DNA from: Acidithiobacillus ferrivorans
Lineage (GTDB): Bacteria; Pseudomonadota; Gammaproteobacteria; Acidithiobacillales; Acidithiobacillaceae
Length of the DNA: 38,215 nucleotides
Direction of reading: 5' to 3'
NCBI GenBank assembly: GCA_018853935.1
Contig: JAAOMR010000198.1
Location: 1 to 38,215 of the forward strand
Positions within the stretch are counted from its first letter, which is position 1, and the number at the start of each line of letters is the position of its first letter. The notes under the pieces were generated by a model. It was not told the origin of the DNA. It saw nothing but the letters and a program-made list of their open reading frames with translations, and did no database searches. The position numbers and the translations under genes are program-made. This document shows, piece by piece, positions 27,006 through 37,218 of this stretch.

Positions 27006-27605
27006 GTGATCAACGAGGTGCTGCGCTGGTTGCAGCTTCAACCCATTACGTTAGCGGTGATTATTGCCTTCTTGCGCCAGTATGGTTACTGGATCCTCTT
27101 TGTTGGCACCCTGCTGGAAGGGGAAGCTGTGGTGATTGTTGCCGGTGCCCTGGCGCATGCCGGCGTCCTGGATCTGCGCATGGTGATATTCATCTCCTGG
27201 CTGGGCAGTACCCTCAACGATCAGGTGCTTTACCAGCTCGGTTATCGTTATGGTGAACGCCTGCTGAATATTCTGCCGCGCTTTTTGCGCCGCCATATAA
27301 ATCAGGCCGAAGGCTTGATTCGCCGCTTTGGTGACTGGGTGACATTGTTGTTCCGCTTCATTTATGGCACACGCACCATCACGCCCATCCTCTTGGGAGT
27401 GCACCACTACCCGGTACGCCGCTATTTATGGATGAATCCGCTGGCGGCAGCGGTGTGGGCGATGCTCATCGCCGGGATCGGTTATGTCCTCGGCGCCTCG
27501 CTGCAGAGCCTGTTGCAGGGCGTGCAGCATGTGCAGATCGTGCTGCTGCTGCTATTGATTGTGGGGGCGGGGGGGTACTGGTGGTGGCATCGGCATGGTG
27601 AATAA
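27006..27605 (+). CDS. DedA-family inner-membrane protein
   Basis: A 199-residue polytopic protein of the DedA/SNARE-associated family. The first helix is followed by YWILFVGTLLEGEAVVIVAGALAHAG with its conserved acidic residue in the re-entrant region, the basic FRFIYGTRTITPI motif lies mid-protein, and helices follow to the C-terminus. Some DedA proteins are undecaprenyl-phosphate or phospholipid flippases; which applies here is not known. The start is awkward: the strong GGGGAGG at 26985-26991 is 14 bases from the in-frame GTG 27006, while the nearer TTG 27001 and ATG 26992 are out of frame and stop at once. A TGCCGG/CCGGCA hairpin (26961-26980) sits just before the ribosome site. Confidence 0.83.
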   Translation: MINEVLRWLQLQPITLAVIIAFLRQYGYWILFVGTLLEGEAVVIVAGALAHAGVLDLRMVIFISWLGSTLNDQVLYQLGYRYGERLLNILPRFLRRHINQAEGLIRRFGDWVTLLFRFIYGTRTITPILLGVHHYPVRRYLWMNPLAAAVWAMLIAGIGYVLGASLQSLLQGVQHVQIVLLLLLIVGAGGYWWWHRHGE

Positions 27606-27667
27606 CGTGCTGTGGCCACATCATGGTGGGTAAGACGGGCACTGCATGCGCTGAACTGTACGGTGAT

Positions 27668-27697
27668 TTGCCAGAGAGCCCGGTTTTATGCTAAAAA
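27668..27697 (+). promoter_or_regulatory. Candidate promoter of the rpsB-tsf operon
   Basis: TTGCCA (27668-27673) and an extended -10, TGCTAAAAA (27689-27697), separated by 18 bases, lie in the 207-base gap before rpsB. Transcription from here would give a leader of roughly 110 bases containing the hairpin at 27723-27778. Confidence 0.45.
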
Positions 27698-27722
27698 GCG
27701 CTGGGCTTCGGCCTAATACTCA

Positions 27723-27778
27723 CACACACCGATTCAGGTCAGCCGGGTGTCCGCGAGGATGGCTGCTTGAGGTGTGTG
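27723..27778 (+). promoter_or_regulatory. Extended hairpin in the rpsB leader, possible S2 autoregulatory site
   Basis: CACACACC (27723-27730) is exactly complementary to GGTGTGTG (27771-27778). Within it, TCAGGTCAGCC and GGCTGCTTGA can continue the helix (CAGCC/GGCTG, TCA/TGA) around an apical GGGTGTCCGCGAGGAT loop. The element ends about 24 bases before the rpsB ribosome site (27802). In Escherichia coli the rpsB leader is the target of S2 feedback; that this hairpin does the same is inferred from position. Confidence 0.45.
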
Positions 27779-27812
27779 GCGGATCATAACCCTTGAAAAC
27801 TGGAGAAAACCT

Positions 27813-28565
27813 ATGAGCAGCAATGTAACCATGCGCGCCCTGCTGGAAGCTGGCGTCCACTTTGGTCATCAATCCCGTTACTGGCACCCGAAGATGGCGC
27901 CGTACCTCTTTGGTGAGCGTAACCGCATTCACATTATCAACCTCGAGCATACCCTGCCGATGCTGCGCACCGCGCTGAGCTTTGTTGAGCAGATTTCCCG
28001 CAAGCATGGCCGTGTCCTTTTTGTCGGCACCAAGCGCCAGGCACGCGAGGCGGTCGAGCAGGAAGCCCGCCGCAGCAGCGCCTTCTTTGTCAATCAGCGC
28101 TGGTTAGGCGGTACCCTGACGAACTTTAAGACCATCCGTCAATCGATTCGCCGTCTTGACGAGCTGGATCAGATGGCTGCCGACGGCACCATGGAAAAGC
28201 TGACCAAGAAAGAAGTGCTCACCCTGACCCGCGAGCGCGACAAGTTGGAGCGTAGCCTCGGCGGTATCAAAGACATGAACGGTCTGCCGGACGCTATCTT
28301 CGTGATTGATGTCGGTCATGAAAATATTGCCGTGCTGGAAGCCAGAAAGTTGGGTATCCCGGTGATTGGCGTGGTGGACAGCAACTGTGATCCACTGCTC
28401 ATCGACTATCCCATCCCCGGTAATGATGACGCCACCCGCGCCATTCGTCTGTATGCCTCGCTGGTGGCCGATGCCATTCTCGACGGTCGTCAGGGCGGTG
28501 AATCTGCGCTGCTCGACGAATTTGTTGAGGTGGACGAAGAAACGATCGAAATCGACGCCGACTAG
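27813..28565 (+). CDS. rpsB: 30S ribosomal protein S2
   Basis: A 250-residue S2: [22 protein letters not shown] at the N-terminus, then [24 protein letters not shown] and [14 protein letters not shown], all S2 signatures. The acidic C-terminus is usual. ATG 27813 follows GGAG at 27802-27805; the open frame runs back to 27774 through the leader and is not coding there. First gene of the rpsB-tsf-pyrH-frr block. Confidence 0.97.
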   Translation: MSSNVTMRALLEAGVHFGHQSRYWHPKMAPYLFGERNRIHIINLEHTLPMLRTALSFVEQISRKHGRVLFVGTKRQAREAVEQEARRSSAFFVNQRWLGGTLTNFKTIRQSIRRLDELDQMAADGTMEKLTKKEVLTLTRERDKLERSLGGIKDMNGLPDAIFVIDVGHENIAVLEARKLGIPVIGVVDSNCDPLLIDYPIPGNDDATRAIRLYASLVADAILDGRQGGESALLDEFVEVDEETIEIDAD

Positions 28566-28592
28566 AGCATTCACCAGAATCAAGGAGCTTTC

Positions 28593-29471
28593 ATGGCTAT
28601 CAGTGCACAACAGGTCAAAGAACTGCGCGAGCGTACCGGCGCCGGCATGATGGAATGTAAAATGGTACTGACCGAAGCCGATGGTGATTTGGAGGCCGCT
28701 ATCGACCTCCTGCGCGCGCGCGGTCTGGCCAAGGCCGATAAAAAGGCGGGTCGGGTCGCTGCGGAGGGGGTCATTGTCATGGCCCTCAGTAGCGACCAGA
28801 AGCGGGGCGTAGTGCTCGAAGTGAACTGCGAAACCGATTTTGTGGCCAAAAACGAAGACTTCCTGGCACTGGCGAAAGACTGCGCCGGGCAGGCTTTGGC
28901 GCAGGGATTCAAGGAAGTGGATGCCTTACTAGCCAATGCGGGTGTGGAAGAACGCCGCAAGGGGCTGGTCAGCAAGCTTGGCGAGAACATCAGTTTGCGC
29001 CGTCTGCAGCATCTGCAGGTCAAAGAAGGTGTGATCGGTGCCTATATTCATGGCAGCCGCATCGGTGTGCTCGTAGCCCTGGAAGGCCAGGCAGCTACCG
29101 GCGAGCTCGGTCGCGATGTGGCCATGCATGTGGCGGCAGCCCGTCCCGAGGTGATCCACCCCAGTCAGGTTTCTCCCGAGCGTCTGGCCCGTGAGAAGGA
29201 CATTCTCATTACCCAGGCGGCAGACAGTGGTAAGCCTGCCGATATTATCGAGAAGATGATCTCCGGACGGCTGAATAAACTGCTCAATGAAATTGCGCTC
29301 ACCGGGCAGCCTTTCGTCAAAGACCCTGACCGTAGCGTCGGTCAACTGGTGCAGGGTTTCCCTGGCGTCGAAGTGCTGGAGTTTGTGCGTTTCGAGGTGG
29401 GTGAAGGGATTGAGAAGGCCCCCGCCGCGGATTTTGCCACCGAGGTTATGGCGCAAGTCCGGGGGTCCTGA
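28593..29471 (+). CDS. tsf: Translation elongation factor Ts
   Basis: A 292-residue EF-Ts, the guanine exchange factor for EF-Tu. The N-terminal UBA-like domain carries VKELRERTGAGMMECKMVL (residues 8-26), followed by the core with VLEVNCETDFVAKNEDF, the segment that contacts EF-Tu. AAGGAG precedes the ATG by 7 bases. It lies 27 bases after rpsB, and its stop touches the pyrH start. Confidence 0.97.
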   Translation: MAISAQQVKELRERTGAGMMECKMVLTEADGDLEAAIDLLRARGLAKADKKAGRVAAEGVIVMALSSDQKRGVVLEVNCETDFVAKNEDFLALAKDCAGQALAQGFKEVDALLANAGVEERRKGLVSKLGENISLRRLQHLQVKEGVIGAYIHGSRIGVLVALEGQAATGELGRDVAMHVAAARPEVIHPSQVSPERLAREKDILITQAADSGKPADIIEKMISGRLNKLLNEIALTGQPFVKDPDRSVGQLVQGFPGVEVLEFVRFEVGEGIEKAPAADFATEVMAQVRGS

Positions 29472-30754
<1,283 letters not shown>

Positions 30755-30757
30755 CTC

Positions 30758-31519
30758 ATGCCTTGCGCTGATGAAACCGTGCCTGCTTTGCCACGTCATG
30801 TTGCCGTCATTATGGATGGCAATGGCCGCTGGGCTCACCGTCAGTGCTTGCCGCGGGTGGCTGGCCATCGGCGCGGTGCGGAAGTGGTGCGGGAAATGGT
30901 GCAGTCCTGCGTGGATCTCGGCATCCCTTACCTGACGCTTTTTGCCTTCAGCACCGAAAATTGGCGGCGTCCGGCCCTCGAAGTACGTTTGCTGATGAAT
31001 CTCTTCCGCCTTTTATTACGGCGAGAAGTCCGTAAACTCCATGAGAATGGCGTTCGCCTGTGCATCATCGGCGATCGCAGTGCATTGGAGCGTGACATAC
31101 GGCAGCTCGTCGAAGAGGCTGAGGCGCTCACCTGTAACAATAAACGACTCCAGCTCAATCTTGCGGTGAATTATGGCGGACGTTGGGATATTGCGCAGGC
31201 AGCATGCGCGGCCATAGCGGCAATGCAGGCGGGAGAATTCGCCCTCGAAGACTTCTCTGAGGCACATATTGCCCGGTATCTCAGCCTGGCGGATATCGCC
31301 GAGCCCGATCTGCTGATTCGTACCGGTGGCGAGGAGCGCATCAGTAATTTCCTGGTTTGGCAGTTGGCTTACACCGAGTTTTATTTTTGTGATACGCTTT
31401 GGCCGGATTTTGACCGTACGGCTTTGGAGCACGCCCTGCATTCTTTCGCACATCGGCAACGGCGCTTTGGACGTACGGGTGATCAGGTGCTGGAGGGCGA
31501 TTGCTTCGCCAGCGACTGA
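30758..31519 (+). CDS. uppS: Undecaprenyl diphosphate synthase
   Basis: A 253-residue cis-prenyltransferase. The substrate loop VIMDGNGRWA contains the catalytic D20; FAFSTENWRRP, NYGGRWDI and the C-terminal LLIRTGGEERISNFL with WPDF are the family's other conserved blocks. It makes the C55 lipid carrier for peptidoglycan and O-antigen. GatCAB and hopanoid genes elsewhere in the window are unrelated, but the isoprenoid link with dxr just downstream is functional: dxr feeds this enzyme's substrates. The 3' end overlaps cdsA by 19 bases. Confidence 0.96.
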   Translation: MPCADETVPALPRHVAVIMDGNGRWAHRQCLPRVAGHRRGAEVVREMVQSCVDLGIPYLTLFAFSTENWRRPALEVRLLMNLFRLLLRREVRKLHENGVRLCIIGDRSALERDIRQLVEEAEALTCNNKRLQLNLAVNYGGRWDIAQAACAAIAAMQAGEFALEDFSEAHIARYLSLADIAEPDLLIRTGGEERISNFLVWQLAYTEFYFCDTLWPDFDRTALEHALHSFAHRQRRFGRTGDQVLEGDCFASD

Positions 31520-32313
31520 TTACGGCCTCCTTGTTATTTCTGCTGTTTCTGGTGCTGACTTTTTGGGCACCTTACTGGGTTTTTCTCGTTTTTCTCATGT
31601 TGCTGGCGTTCCTGGCAGGACAGGAGTGGGGACATCTCAGTCTGATAGCCTGGCCAAACGGACTGGCCTTGATATTGGCAGTGTTGCTGCCGATGCTCAT
31701 CTTCTCGCAGCATTTTCCCTGGTCCGCGCTGGCACAGGGCAGCGTGATCTGGTGGGTGCTGCTCGCGGTCTTGCTGATGCTGATGCCGCCCTCTCGGTTA
31801 CCCGAGGCCGCGGCCTGGCAGCGCCCGATGAGCGCTATGGCGGTCTTTCCTGTGCTTTTGCCTGCTTTGCTGTTCAGTCTGTCTCTGCAGCAGCGTACCC
31901 CACAGTTTTTGTTATGGGTGATTCTGATCATCAGTGCGGGTGATGTGGGGGCGATGACGTTTGGTAAAATCTGGGGGCGTCATCCATTGGTGCCACGAAT
32001 CAGCCCTGGCAAGACTTGGGAGGGCTTGCTGGGCGGCTTGCTTGCCAGCGTCATTATGGGCACACTGGGTGCCTGGATGTGGATAGGTGCGGCAGTCTCG
32101 AGCCTCCGTTCCGGTGCCGTTTTGGGCTTGATTACGGGCATCTTCGCGGTCTTGGGCGATCTTGCCGAGAGTTTTCTGAAACGCCGCGCCAGTTGCAAAG
32201 ATAGTGGCCAGTTGTTGCCAGGACATGGTGGCCTGCTGGATCGCTTGGACAGCATGAGTGCGGGCATCCCGGTGTTTGTCGCCGGGCTTTATTATCTGGG
32301 TTGGTGGAAATGA
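31501..32313 (+). CDS. cdsA: Phosphatidate cytidylyltransferase CdsA
   Basis: A 270-residue membrane enzyme that makes CDP-diacylglycerol from phosphatidate and CTP. Eight or so hydrophobic helices are followed by the C-terminal signature [18 protein letters not shown] and [14 protein letters not shown], with the usual Asp/Lys residues. The TTG at 31501 has GGAGG at 31492-31496, a tight spacing, and begins [12 protein letters not shown], a basic start before the first helix. It overlaps the end of uppS by 19 bases, and its stop overlaps the dxr ATG. Confidence 0.94.
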   Translation: MLRQRLITASLLFLLFLVLTFWAPYWVFLVFLMLLAFLAGQEWGHLSLIAWPNGLALILAVLLPMLIFSQHFPWSALAQGSVIWWVLLAVLLMLMPPSRLPEAAAWQRPMSAMAVFPVLLPALLFSLSLQQRTPQFLLWVILIISAGDVGAMTFGKIWGRHPLVPRISPGKTWEGLLGGLLASVIMGTLGAWMWIGAAVSSLRSGAVLGLITGIFAVLGDLAESFLKRRASCKDSGQLLPGHGGLLDRLDSMSAGIPVFVAGLYYLGWWK

Positions 32314-33485
32314 CACGAGGCATCTGCATACTCGGGGCTACAGGCTCCATCGGCAAGAGCACCCTGGATGTGGTAGCGCGCCACCCCGATCAATTCCGGA
32401 TCGTTGCACTCACCGGCAATCATCGTGTCGCTGCAATGCAGGCACTCTGTGCGCAGCATCATCCTGAACTGGTGGTAATGGCCGCTCCGGAGGCCGCGCA
32501 GCAGTTGCGTGTTGCCCTGCGTGATGCGGGTTTGAAGCATATCCGTGTGGAAAGCGGCCGGGAGGCACTGGCAGAAGCAGCGCGTATGCCAGGTGTCGAT
32601 GAAGTGATGGCGGCTATTGTAGGCGCCGCCGGTTTGTTACCGACCCTGGCGGCGGTGGAGTCTGGCAAAAAAGTCTATCTGGCCAACAAAGAATGTCTGG
32701 TGATGGCGGGTAGCCTGTTCATGGAGCGGGTGCGGCATCATCAGGTGATACTGCTCCCCATCGACAGTGAGCACAATGCTGTATTCCAGTGCTTTGCCGA
32801 AGGCAAAGGCGTGCGCCGTATTCTGCTGACTGCCTCCGGGGGACCCTTCCGAACCTGGCCTGTAGAGCGTCTGGCGGCGGTAACGCCAGACCAGGCCTGC
32901 GCCCATCCCAACTGGGTTATGGGCCGGAAAATCTCCGTAGATTCCGCGACCATGATGAACAAGGGCTTGGAGGTCATTGAAGCGCATTGGCTCTTTAATC
33001 TCCCAGCATCCCAGATTGATGTACTGATCCACCCGCAGAGCATCATCCATTCCATGGTGGAATATGTGGATGGTTCCGTACTGGCGCAACTGGGTAACCC
33101 TGATATGCGCACTCCTATTGCCCATGCCCTGGCTTATCCGGAGCGTATGGAAAGCGGGGTTTCATCGCTGGATCTGGCGCGTGGGCCGGACCTGCAGTTT
33201 GAAGAGCCGGACTTACGGCGTTTTCCCTGTTTGGCCTTGGCGTTCAATGCGTTGAAGGCTGGAGGTGCCGCAGCGACGGTGCTCAATGCGGCTAATGAAA
33301 TGGCCGTGCAGGCCTTCCTGGATGGTACCCTGCCGTTTTCCCGTATCGCCGCCGTCGTTGAAGACACACTCAGCGAATTACAGCCTGCCGCTCCGGATCA
33401 TCTGGATGCGGTGCTGGCCGTTGATCAGCTCGCACGGGAAACTGCCGTCCGCCATCTTGGTCGGCACGGATCGGGTATGCAGTGA
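32310..33485 (+). CDS. dxr: 1-deoxy-D-xylulose 5-phosphate reductoisomerase
   Basis: A 391-residue enzyme of the MEP isoprenoid pathway. The NADPH-binding [10 protein letters not shown] is at residues 9-18; [11 protein letters not shown], the metal-site segment [12 protein letters not shown], and the catalytic ASGGPFR and [11 protein letters not shown] blocks are all present. Its product supplies hopanoids, undecaprenol and quinones. ATG 32310 overlaps the cdsA stop (ATGA); the frame extends to a TTG at 32301, adding only three residues. Confidence 0.96.
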   Translation: MTRGICILGATGSIGKSTLDVVARHPDQFRIVALTGNHRVAAMQALCAQHHPELVVMAAPEAAQQLRVALRDAGLKHIRVESGREALAEAARMPGVDEVMAAIVGAAGLLPTLAAVESGKKVYLANKECLVMAGSLFMERVRHHQVILLPIDSEHNAVFQCFAEGKGVRRILLTASGGPFRTWPVERLAAVTPDQACAHPNWVMGRKISVDSATMMNKGLEVIEAHWLFNLPASQIDVLIHPQSIIHSMVEYVDGSVLAQLGNPDMRTPIAHALAYPERMESGVSSLDLARGPDLQFEEPDLRRFPCLALAFNALKAGGAAATVLNAANEMAVQAFLDGTLPFSRIAAVVEDTLSELQPAAPDHLDAVLAVDQLARETAVRHLGRHGSGMQ

Positions 33486-33500
33486 TTTTCCTGGGAGCAA

Positions 33501-34859
33501 ATGCAGATTCTTGAGACCATAGGGGCCTTTATCCTGGCTATCGGTATCCTCGTGCTGATCCATGAATCGGGTCATTTCGCGGTCGCCAAATCCATGGGTG
33601 TCAAAATACTCAAGTTCAGCATCGGCTTTGGGCCGACACTGATCAGCCGCCGCTGGGGGCGGGATCAGACGGAGTATGTGATTGCCGCGCTCCCCCTGGG
33701 TGGTTATGTCAAAATGCTCGGCGAGCAGGACGGGGAGCCCACCTTGGCCGAAGACCGTAAACGGGCCTTTAATAACCTCGCACCCGGTAAACGCTTTTTG
33801 ATCGCCCTGGCGGGACCGGCGGCTAACCTCCTGTTTGCTATCGTGGCTTATGCGGGGGTAGCTTGGCTCGGTATTCCGGGGTTGGCACCCATCGTCGGTC
33901 TGGTTCAGGATCATTCTCTTGCGGCTCAGGCGCAATTGCAGCCGGGGGAACGTATATCGATGATCGACGGGCGGCGTGTCTATACCTGGGAGGATGTGCG
34001 CATGAAGCTCCTCTCAGCGGCGATTGCACGCAGCCCGGTGACTTTGCAGACGACGCGCAGTGACGGCGCTCAGGTGATCCACGTGCTGCCGCTGCAGACC
34101 CTTGCCGCTGATGCTGTGGGGCCAGACTTTATCAGTAAAGTCATTGGGATGGCGCCCTACCTGCCCGCCGTCATCGGTGCTGTAGAGCCGCATAGCCCGG
34201 CACAACTGGCCGGGCTGCAGGCAGGAGACCGCCTGGTCGCCATCGATGGCCATCGGATCCCCAGCTGGGAGGTCTTGGCCCGGCACGTCGAATCGCACCC
34301 CGATACAGTGATCCATCTGCGTTATGTGACGGCGCAAGGGCTTGCAAAAGCCGTGAGTCTCACCCCGCAGATGTTCATCGACAAGGCTGGAAAGCCGGTA
34401 GGCCGCATCGGCATCAGCATGGCCCCTCTCCCCAAAAATCTGATTGTCCTGCGCGAGCGGGGTCCCCTGGAGGGCCTGATCTATGGGGCGCGAACCACTT
34501 GGCGGATGTCGCTCATGACCGTCGAGATGATCGTACGGATGGTGCAGGGTTTTATTTCCCCGGACAATATCAGTGGTCCGATTGCCATCGCGGAATTTGC
34601 CGGGCAGTCGGCACAAGCCGGTCTGGCGCCATTTTTGTCTTTTCTCGGGCTGATCAGTATCAGTCTGGGGGTGCTTAATCTTCTGCCCATCCCGATTCTG
34701 GATGGGGGCCATCTGGTGTTTTACGCCGTGGAGATGGTGCGTGGTAAAGCACTTCCTGCGGCGGTGGTGCAAAAAGCGCAGCAGATCGGTATAGTGCTGC
34801 TTCTGATGCTCATGTCCTTCGCCTTCTACAATGATATTATGAGATTGTTGACACCGTGA
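33501..34859 (+). CDS. rseP: Site-2 zinc metalloprotease RseP
   Basis: A 452-residue inner-membrane protease. The first helix holds the zinc motif HESGH (21-25); two PDZ domains follow in the periplasmic part (about 120-205 and 210-290, the second with AQLAGLQAGDRLVAIDG), and the third metal ligand is in NLLPIPILDGGHL in a C-terminal helix. It cleaves the anti-sigma-E factor RseA in envelope stress and clears signal-peptide remnants. GGGAG lies 4-8 bases before ATG 33501. The stop overlaps the bamA GTG by 4 bases. Confidence 0.95.
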   Translation: MQILETIGAFILAIGILVLIHESGHFAVAKSMGVKILKFSIGFGPTLISRRWGRDQTEYVIAALPLGGYVKMLGEQDGEPTLAEDRKRAFNNLAPGKRFLIALAGPAANLLFAIVAYAGVAWLGIPGLAPIVGLVQDHSLAAQAQLQPGERISMIDGRRVYTWEDVRMKLLSAAIARSPVTLQTTRSDGAQVIHVLPLQTLAADAVGPDFISKVIGMAPYLPAVIGAVEPHSPAQLAGLQAGDRLVAIDGHRIPSWEVLARHVESHPDTVIHLRYVTAQGLAKAVSLTPQMFIDKAGKPVGRIGISMAPLPKNLIVLRERGPLEGLIYGARTTWRMSLMTVEMIVRMVQGFISPDNISGPIAIAEFAGQSAQAGLAPFLSFLGLISISLGVLNLLPIPILDGGHLVFYAVEMVRGKALPAAVVQKAQQIGIVLLLMLMSFAFYNDIMRLLTP

Positions 34860-37201
34860 AAAAATTCAGCCTCAGTTCGGCCTCCCCCCTGTTTCTCGCC
34901 GCGAGTGTGGCTTGTGTTGCTGCCGTTTGGGCGGCACCAGCCTGGGCATTTACGCCCTTTACGGTCAAGAATATAGAAATACGTGGCCTGGAGCATATTG
35001 CGCCTGGCACGGTCTATAACTACCTGCCCATCCATATTGGCGAACAGGTGGATGACCAGAAGGCGCAGCAGGCCATCAAGGATCTCTATTCCACGGGATT
35101 CTTCAAGGATGTGACCATTGCCCGTTCTGATGACAATCTATTGGTCATCGTGCAGGAGCGGCCCATTATTTCCGCTATCAAGATGGAGGGTATCAAGGCC
35201 TTTCCCAAGAGCGAGGTGAATGGCACGCTCAAGGGTGTCGGTCTGGTGGAAAGGCATATCTTCAATCGCTCGATTCTTGATCAGGTGGTGCATGGCCTGC
35301 AGGAACAGTACGAAGGCATGGGCTATTACAATGCCAAGATTCATGCGCGAGTAGTAAAGTTGCCGCGCAATCGGGTGGCCATCCATATTGACGCGAAGGA
35401 AGGCGAGCAGGCGACCATCAAGCAGGTGACCATTGTCGGTAATCATGCCTTCAGTGAAAGCCGTCTGCGCGGCCTTTTCAGCATCGGCGCGCCGGATGCG
35501 TTTTCCTTCTTCACCAAAAACAATCGTTATTCCCGTGAAAAGCTTATGAAAGGCCTGGAGAAACTCCATAATTATTATCTGGACCGGGGTTATCTGAATT
35601 TTGATGTCGAATCGAGTCAGGTGCAGGTAACACCGGATCGGCGCTTTGTGTATATCACGGTCAATGTGCATGAAGGAGATCTCTATCATATCCAGTCGGT
35701 GCATCTGAGTGGTGATTTGGTCGTGCCCAAGCCGGAACTCGAAAAGCTGATGGAGATCCGGGCGGGCGACGTGTTTTCCCGAGCGAAGATCAACGACAGC
35801 AATAATGCTATTGCGGAAAAGCTGGGAAACCTGGGCTACGCTTTTGCCAATACCACGCCAGTGCCCAAAGTGGATGCAAAAACCCACGAAGTGGCTCTGA
35901 ATTTTGAGGTGAACCCGGGTCGTAAGGTCTATATACGCCGCATTGAAATCACCGGTAATGACAAAAGCCGGGACTATGTGGTTCGGCGTCAATTCCGGCA
36001 GATGGAAGGCGCGCTTTATGATGGCGCGCTGATCCGACGCTCTAAGATGCGTCTGCAGCAGACCGGTTTTTACGACAAGATTAACACCAAAACTGTACCC
36101 GTTCCGGGGCATCCTGATCAACTGGATCTGGATGTCGATGTGAGCGAAAGGCCGACGGGTAGTTTTAGTATTGGTGTTGGTTATTCCAATGCCTACGGTA
36201 TCATGTTCAACGGCTCTATCAGCCAGAACAACTTCATGGGGACCGGTAATGCCTTGGCGTTCTCGGCGAATGTGAGTGGTATGGGGACGGCGTACAATCT
36301 CTCCTTTACAGACCCGTATGTCACGCCGGACGGCATCAGTCTCGGCTTCAGCCTATATCGGAACAACACCAATCTTTCCATTCTGTCCGTAGCCCCTTAT
36401 CAGGAAATTGATTACGGCGGAACTGCCACGCTGGGTATCCCAGTGATGCAGTATATCTATGATTATATGTCGTTGGGTTTCAGTAATACAACAATTAATC
36501 TATTCGCTAATCCGCCAGCAATTTACTCCCAATATGTCCAGACATTTGGTAACACAGCCACAGCGTTGACGGTTGGGAATGCCCTGACTTTTGACAGCCG
36601 GAATTCACCGATATTTCCCACCAACGGTTTCTATGGAAGCCTGGCGCTGAAGGCTGCGGTGCCCCCCGCGAAACTGCGCTGGTATAAGGCGGAGATTAAA
36701 GCGGACTATTATCATCCCATTACTTCCTGGCTGACGGGGGGATTGAGTGGGCGCTATGGCTTTATCAACGGTTATGGCGGGTTAAGCGTGCCATTTTTTA
36801 ATAACTTCTATATGGGTGGTCCAACTACCTTGCCAGGTTATCAGACCTATTCGTTAGGACCACAAGTGGGTGGCTACCCCGTAGGCGGTACTCGCGAGTT
36901 GCTGTTTAATGCCAGTTTGTATTTCCCGCTTCCGGGCCTCGAAAATAATAATAATTTCCGGATGTCCCTGTTTGCGGCCAGCGGGTGGGTTTACGGTGTT
37001 AATTCGGACGCTAGTGGAAATAATTACTCTTACAACAATCAGTACTTCCCGAGTTTGGGCCAAATGCGGACGACAGTGGGTGTCGGCTTCCTGTGGATCA
37101 GCCCGATGGGACCTCTGCGCCTGTCTCTCGCCGTACCACTCAATAAGCATCCGAACGATTTGACCCAGCCCTTGCAGTTCACTGTGGGTAATAATTTTTG
37201 A
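34856..37201 (+). CDS. bamA: Outer-membrane protein assembly factor BamA
   Basis: A 781-residue Omp85 protein. The signal peptide ends PAWA|FTPF (about residue 31); five POTRA domains follow, from FTVKNIEIRGLEHI to about residue 420, then a 16-strand barrel ending in the beta-signal with terminal Phe (FTVGNNF). BamA inserts barrel proteins into the outer membrane. GTG 34856 overlaps the rseP stop as GTGA. Odd point: the loop-6 motif that reads VRGF/VRGY in nearly all Omp85 proteins reads LPGY here (codons 36830-36841, residues 659-662), so the conserved Arg is Pro. The surrounding FYMGGPTT and SLGPQ match the family, so alignment is not in doubt. Confidence 0.95.
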   Translation: MKKFSLSSASPLFLAASVACVAAVWAAPAWAFTPFTVKNIEIRGLEHIAPGTVYNYLPIHIGEQVDDQKAQQAIKDLYSTGFFKDVTIARSDDNLLVIVQERPIISAIKMEGIKAFPKSEVNGTLKGVGLVERHIFNRSILDQVVHGLQEQYEGMGYYNAKIHARVVKLPRNRVAIHIDAKEGEQATIKQVTIVGNHAFSESRLRGLFSIGAPDAFSFFTKNNRYSREKLMKGLEKLHNYYLDRGYLNFDVESSQVQVTPDRRFVYITVNVHEGDLYHIQSVHLSGDLVVPKPELEKLMEIRAGDVFSRAKINDSNNAIAEKLGNLGYAFANTTPVPKVDAKTHEVALNFEVNPGRKVYIRRIEITGNDKSRDYVVRRQFRQMEGALYDGALIRRSKMRLQQTGFYDKINTKTVPVPGHPDQLDLDVDVSERPTGSFSIGVGYSNAYGIMFNGSISQNNFMGTGNALAFSANVSGMGTAYNLSFTDPYVTPDGISLGFSLYRNNTNLSILSVAPYQEIDYGGTATLGIPVMQYIYDYMSLGFSNTTINLFANPPAIYSQYVQTFGNTATALTVGNALTFDSRNSPIFPTNGFYGSLALKAAVPPAKLRWYKAEIKADYYHPITSWLTGGLSGRYGFINGYGGLSVPFFNNFYMGGPTTLPGYQTYSLGPQVGGYPVGGTRELLFNASLYFPLPGLENNNNFRMSLFAASGWVYGVNSDASGNNYSYNNQYFPSLGQMRTTVGVGFLWISPMGPLRLSLAVPLNKHPNDLTQPLQFTVGNNF

Positions 37202-37218
37202 TGGTGTGGCGTTAGGGT

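Noticed and set aside
27701-27713. GGC-TTCG-GCC tetraloop hairpin after the DedA gene as its terminator
   Set aside because: The 3' side runs into TAATACTC and not a T-tract on the + strand. A T-run exists only in the opposite direction, where no gene ends.
35138-36121. 327-codon minus-strand frame opposite bamA
   Set aside because: It lies wholly inside a well-supported gene, has a composition typical of an antisense shadow and matches no family.
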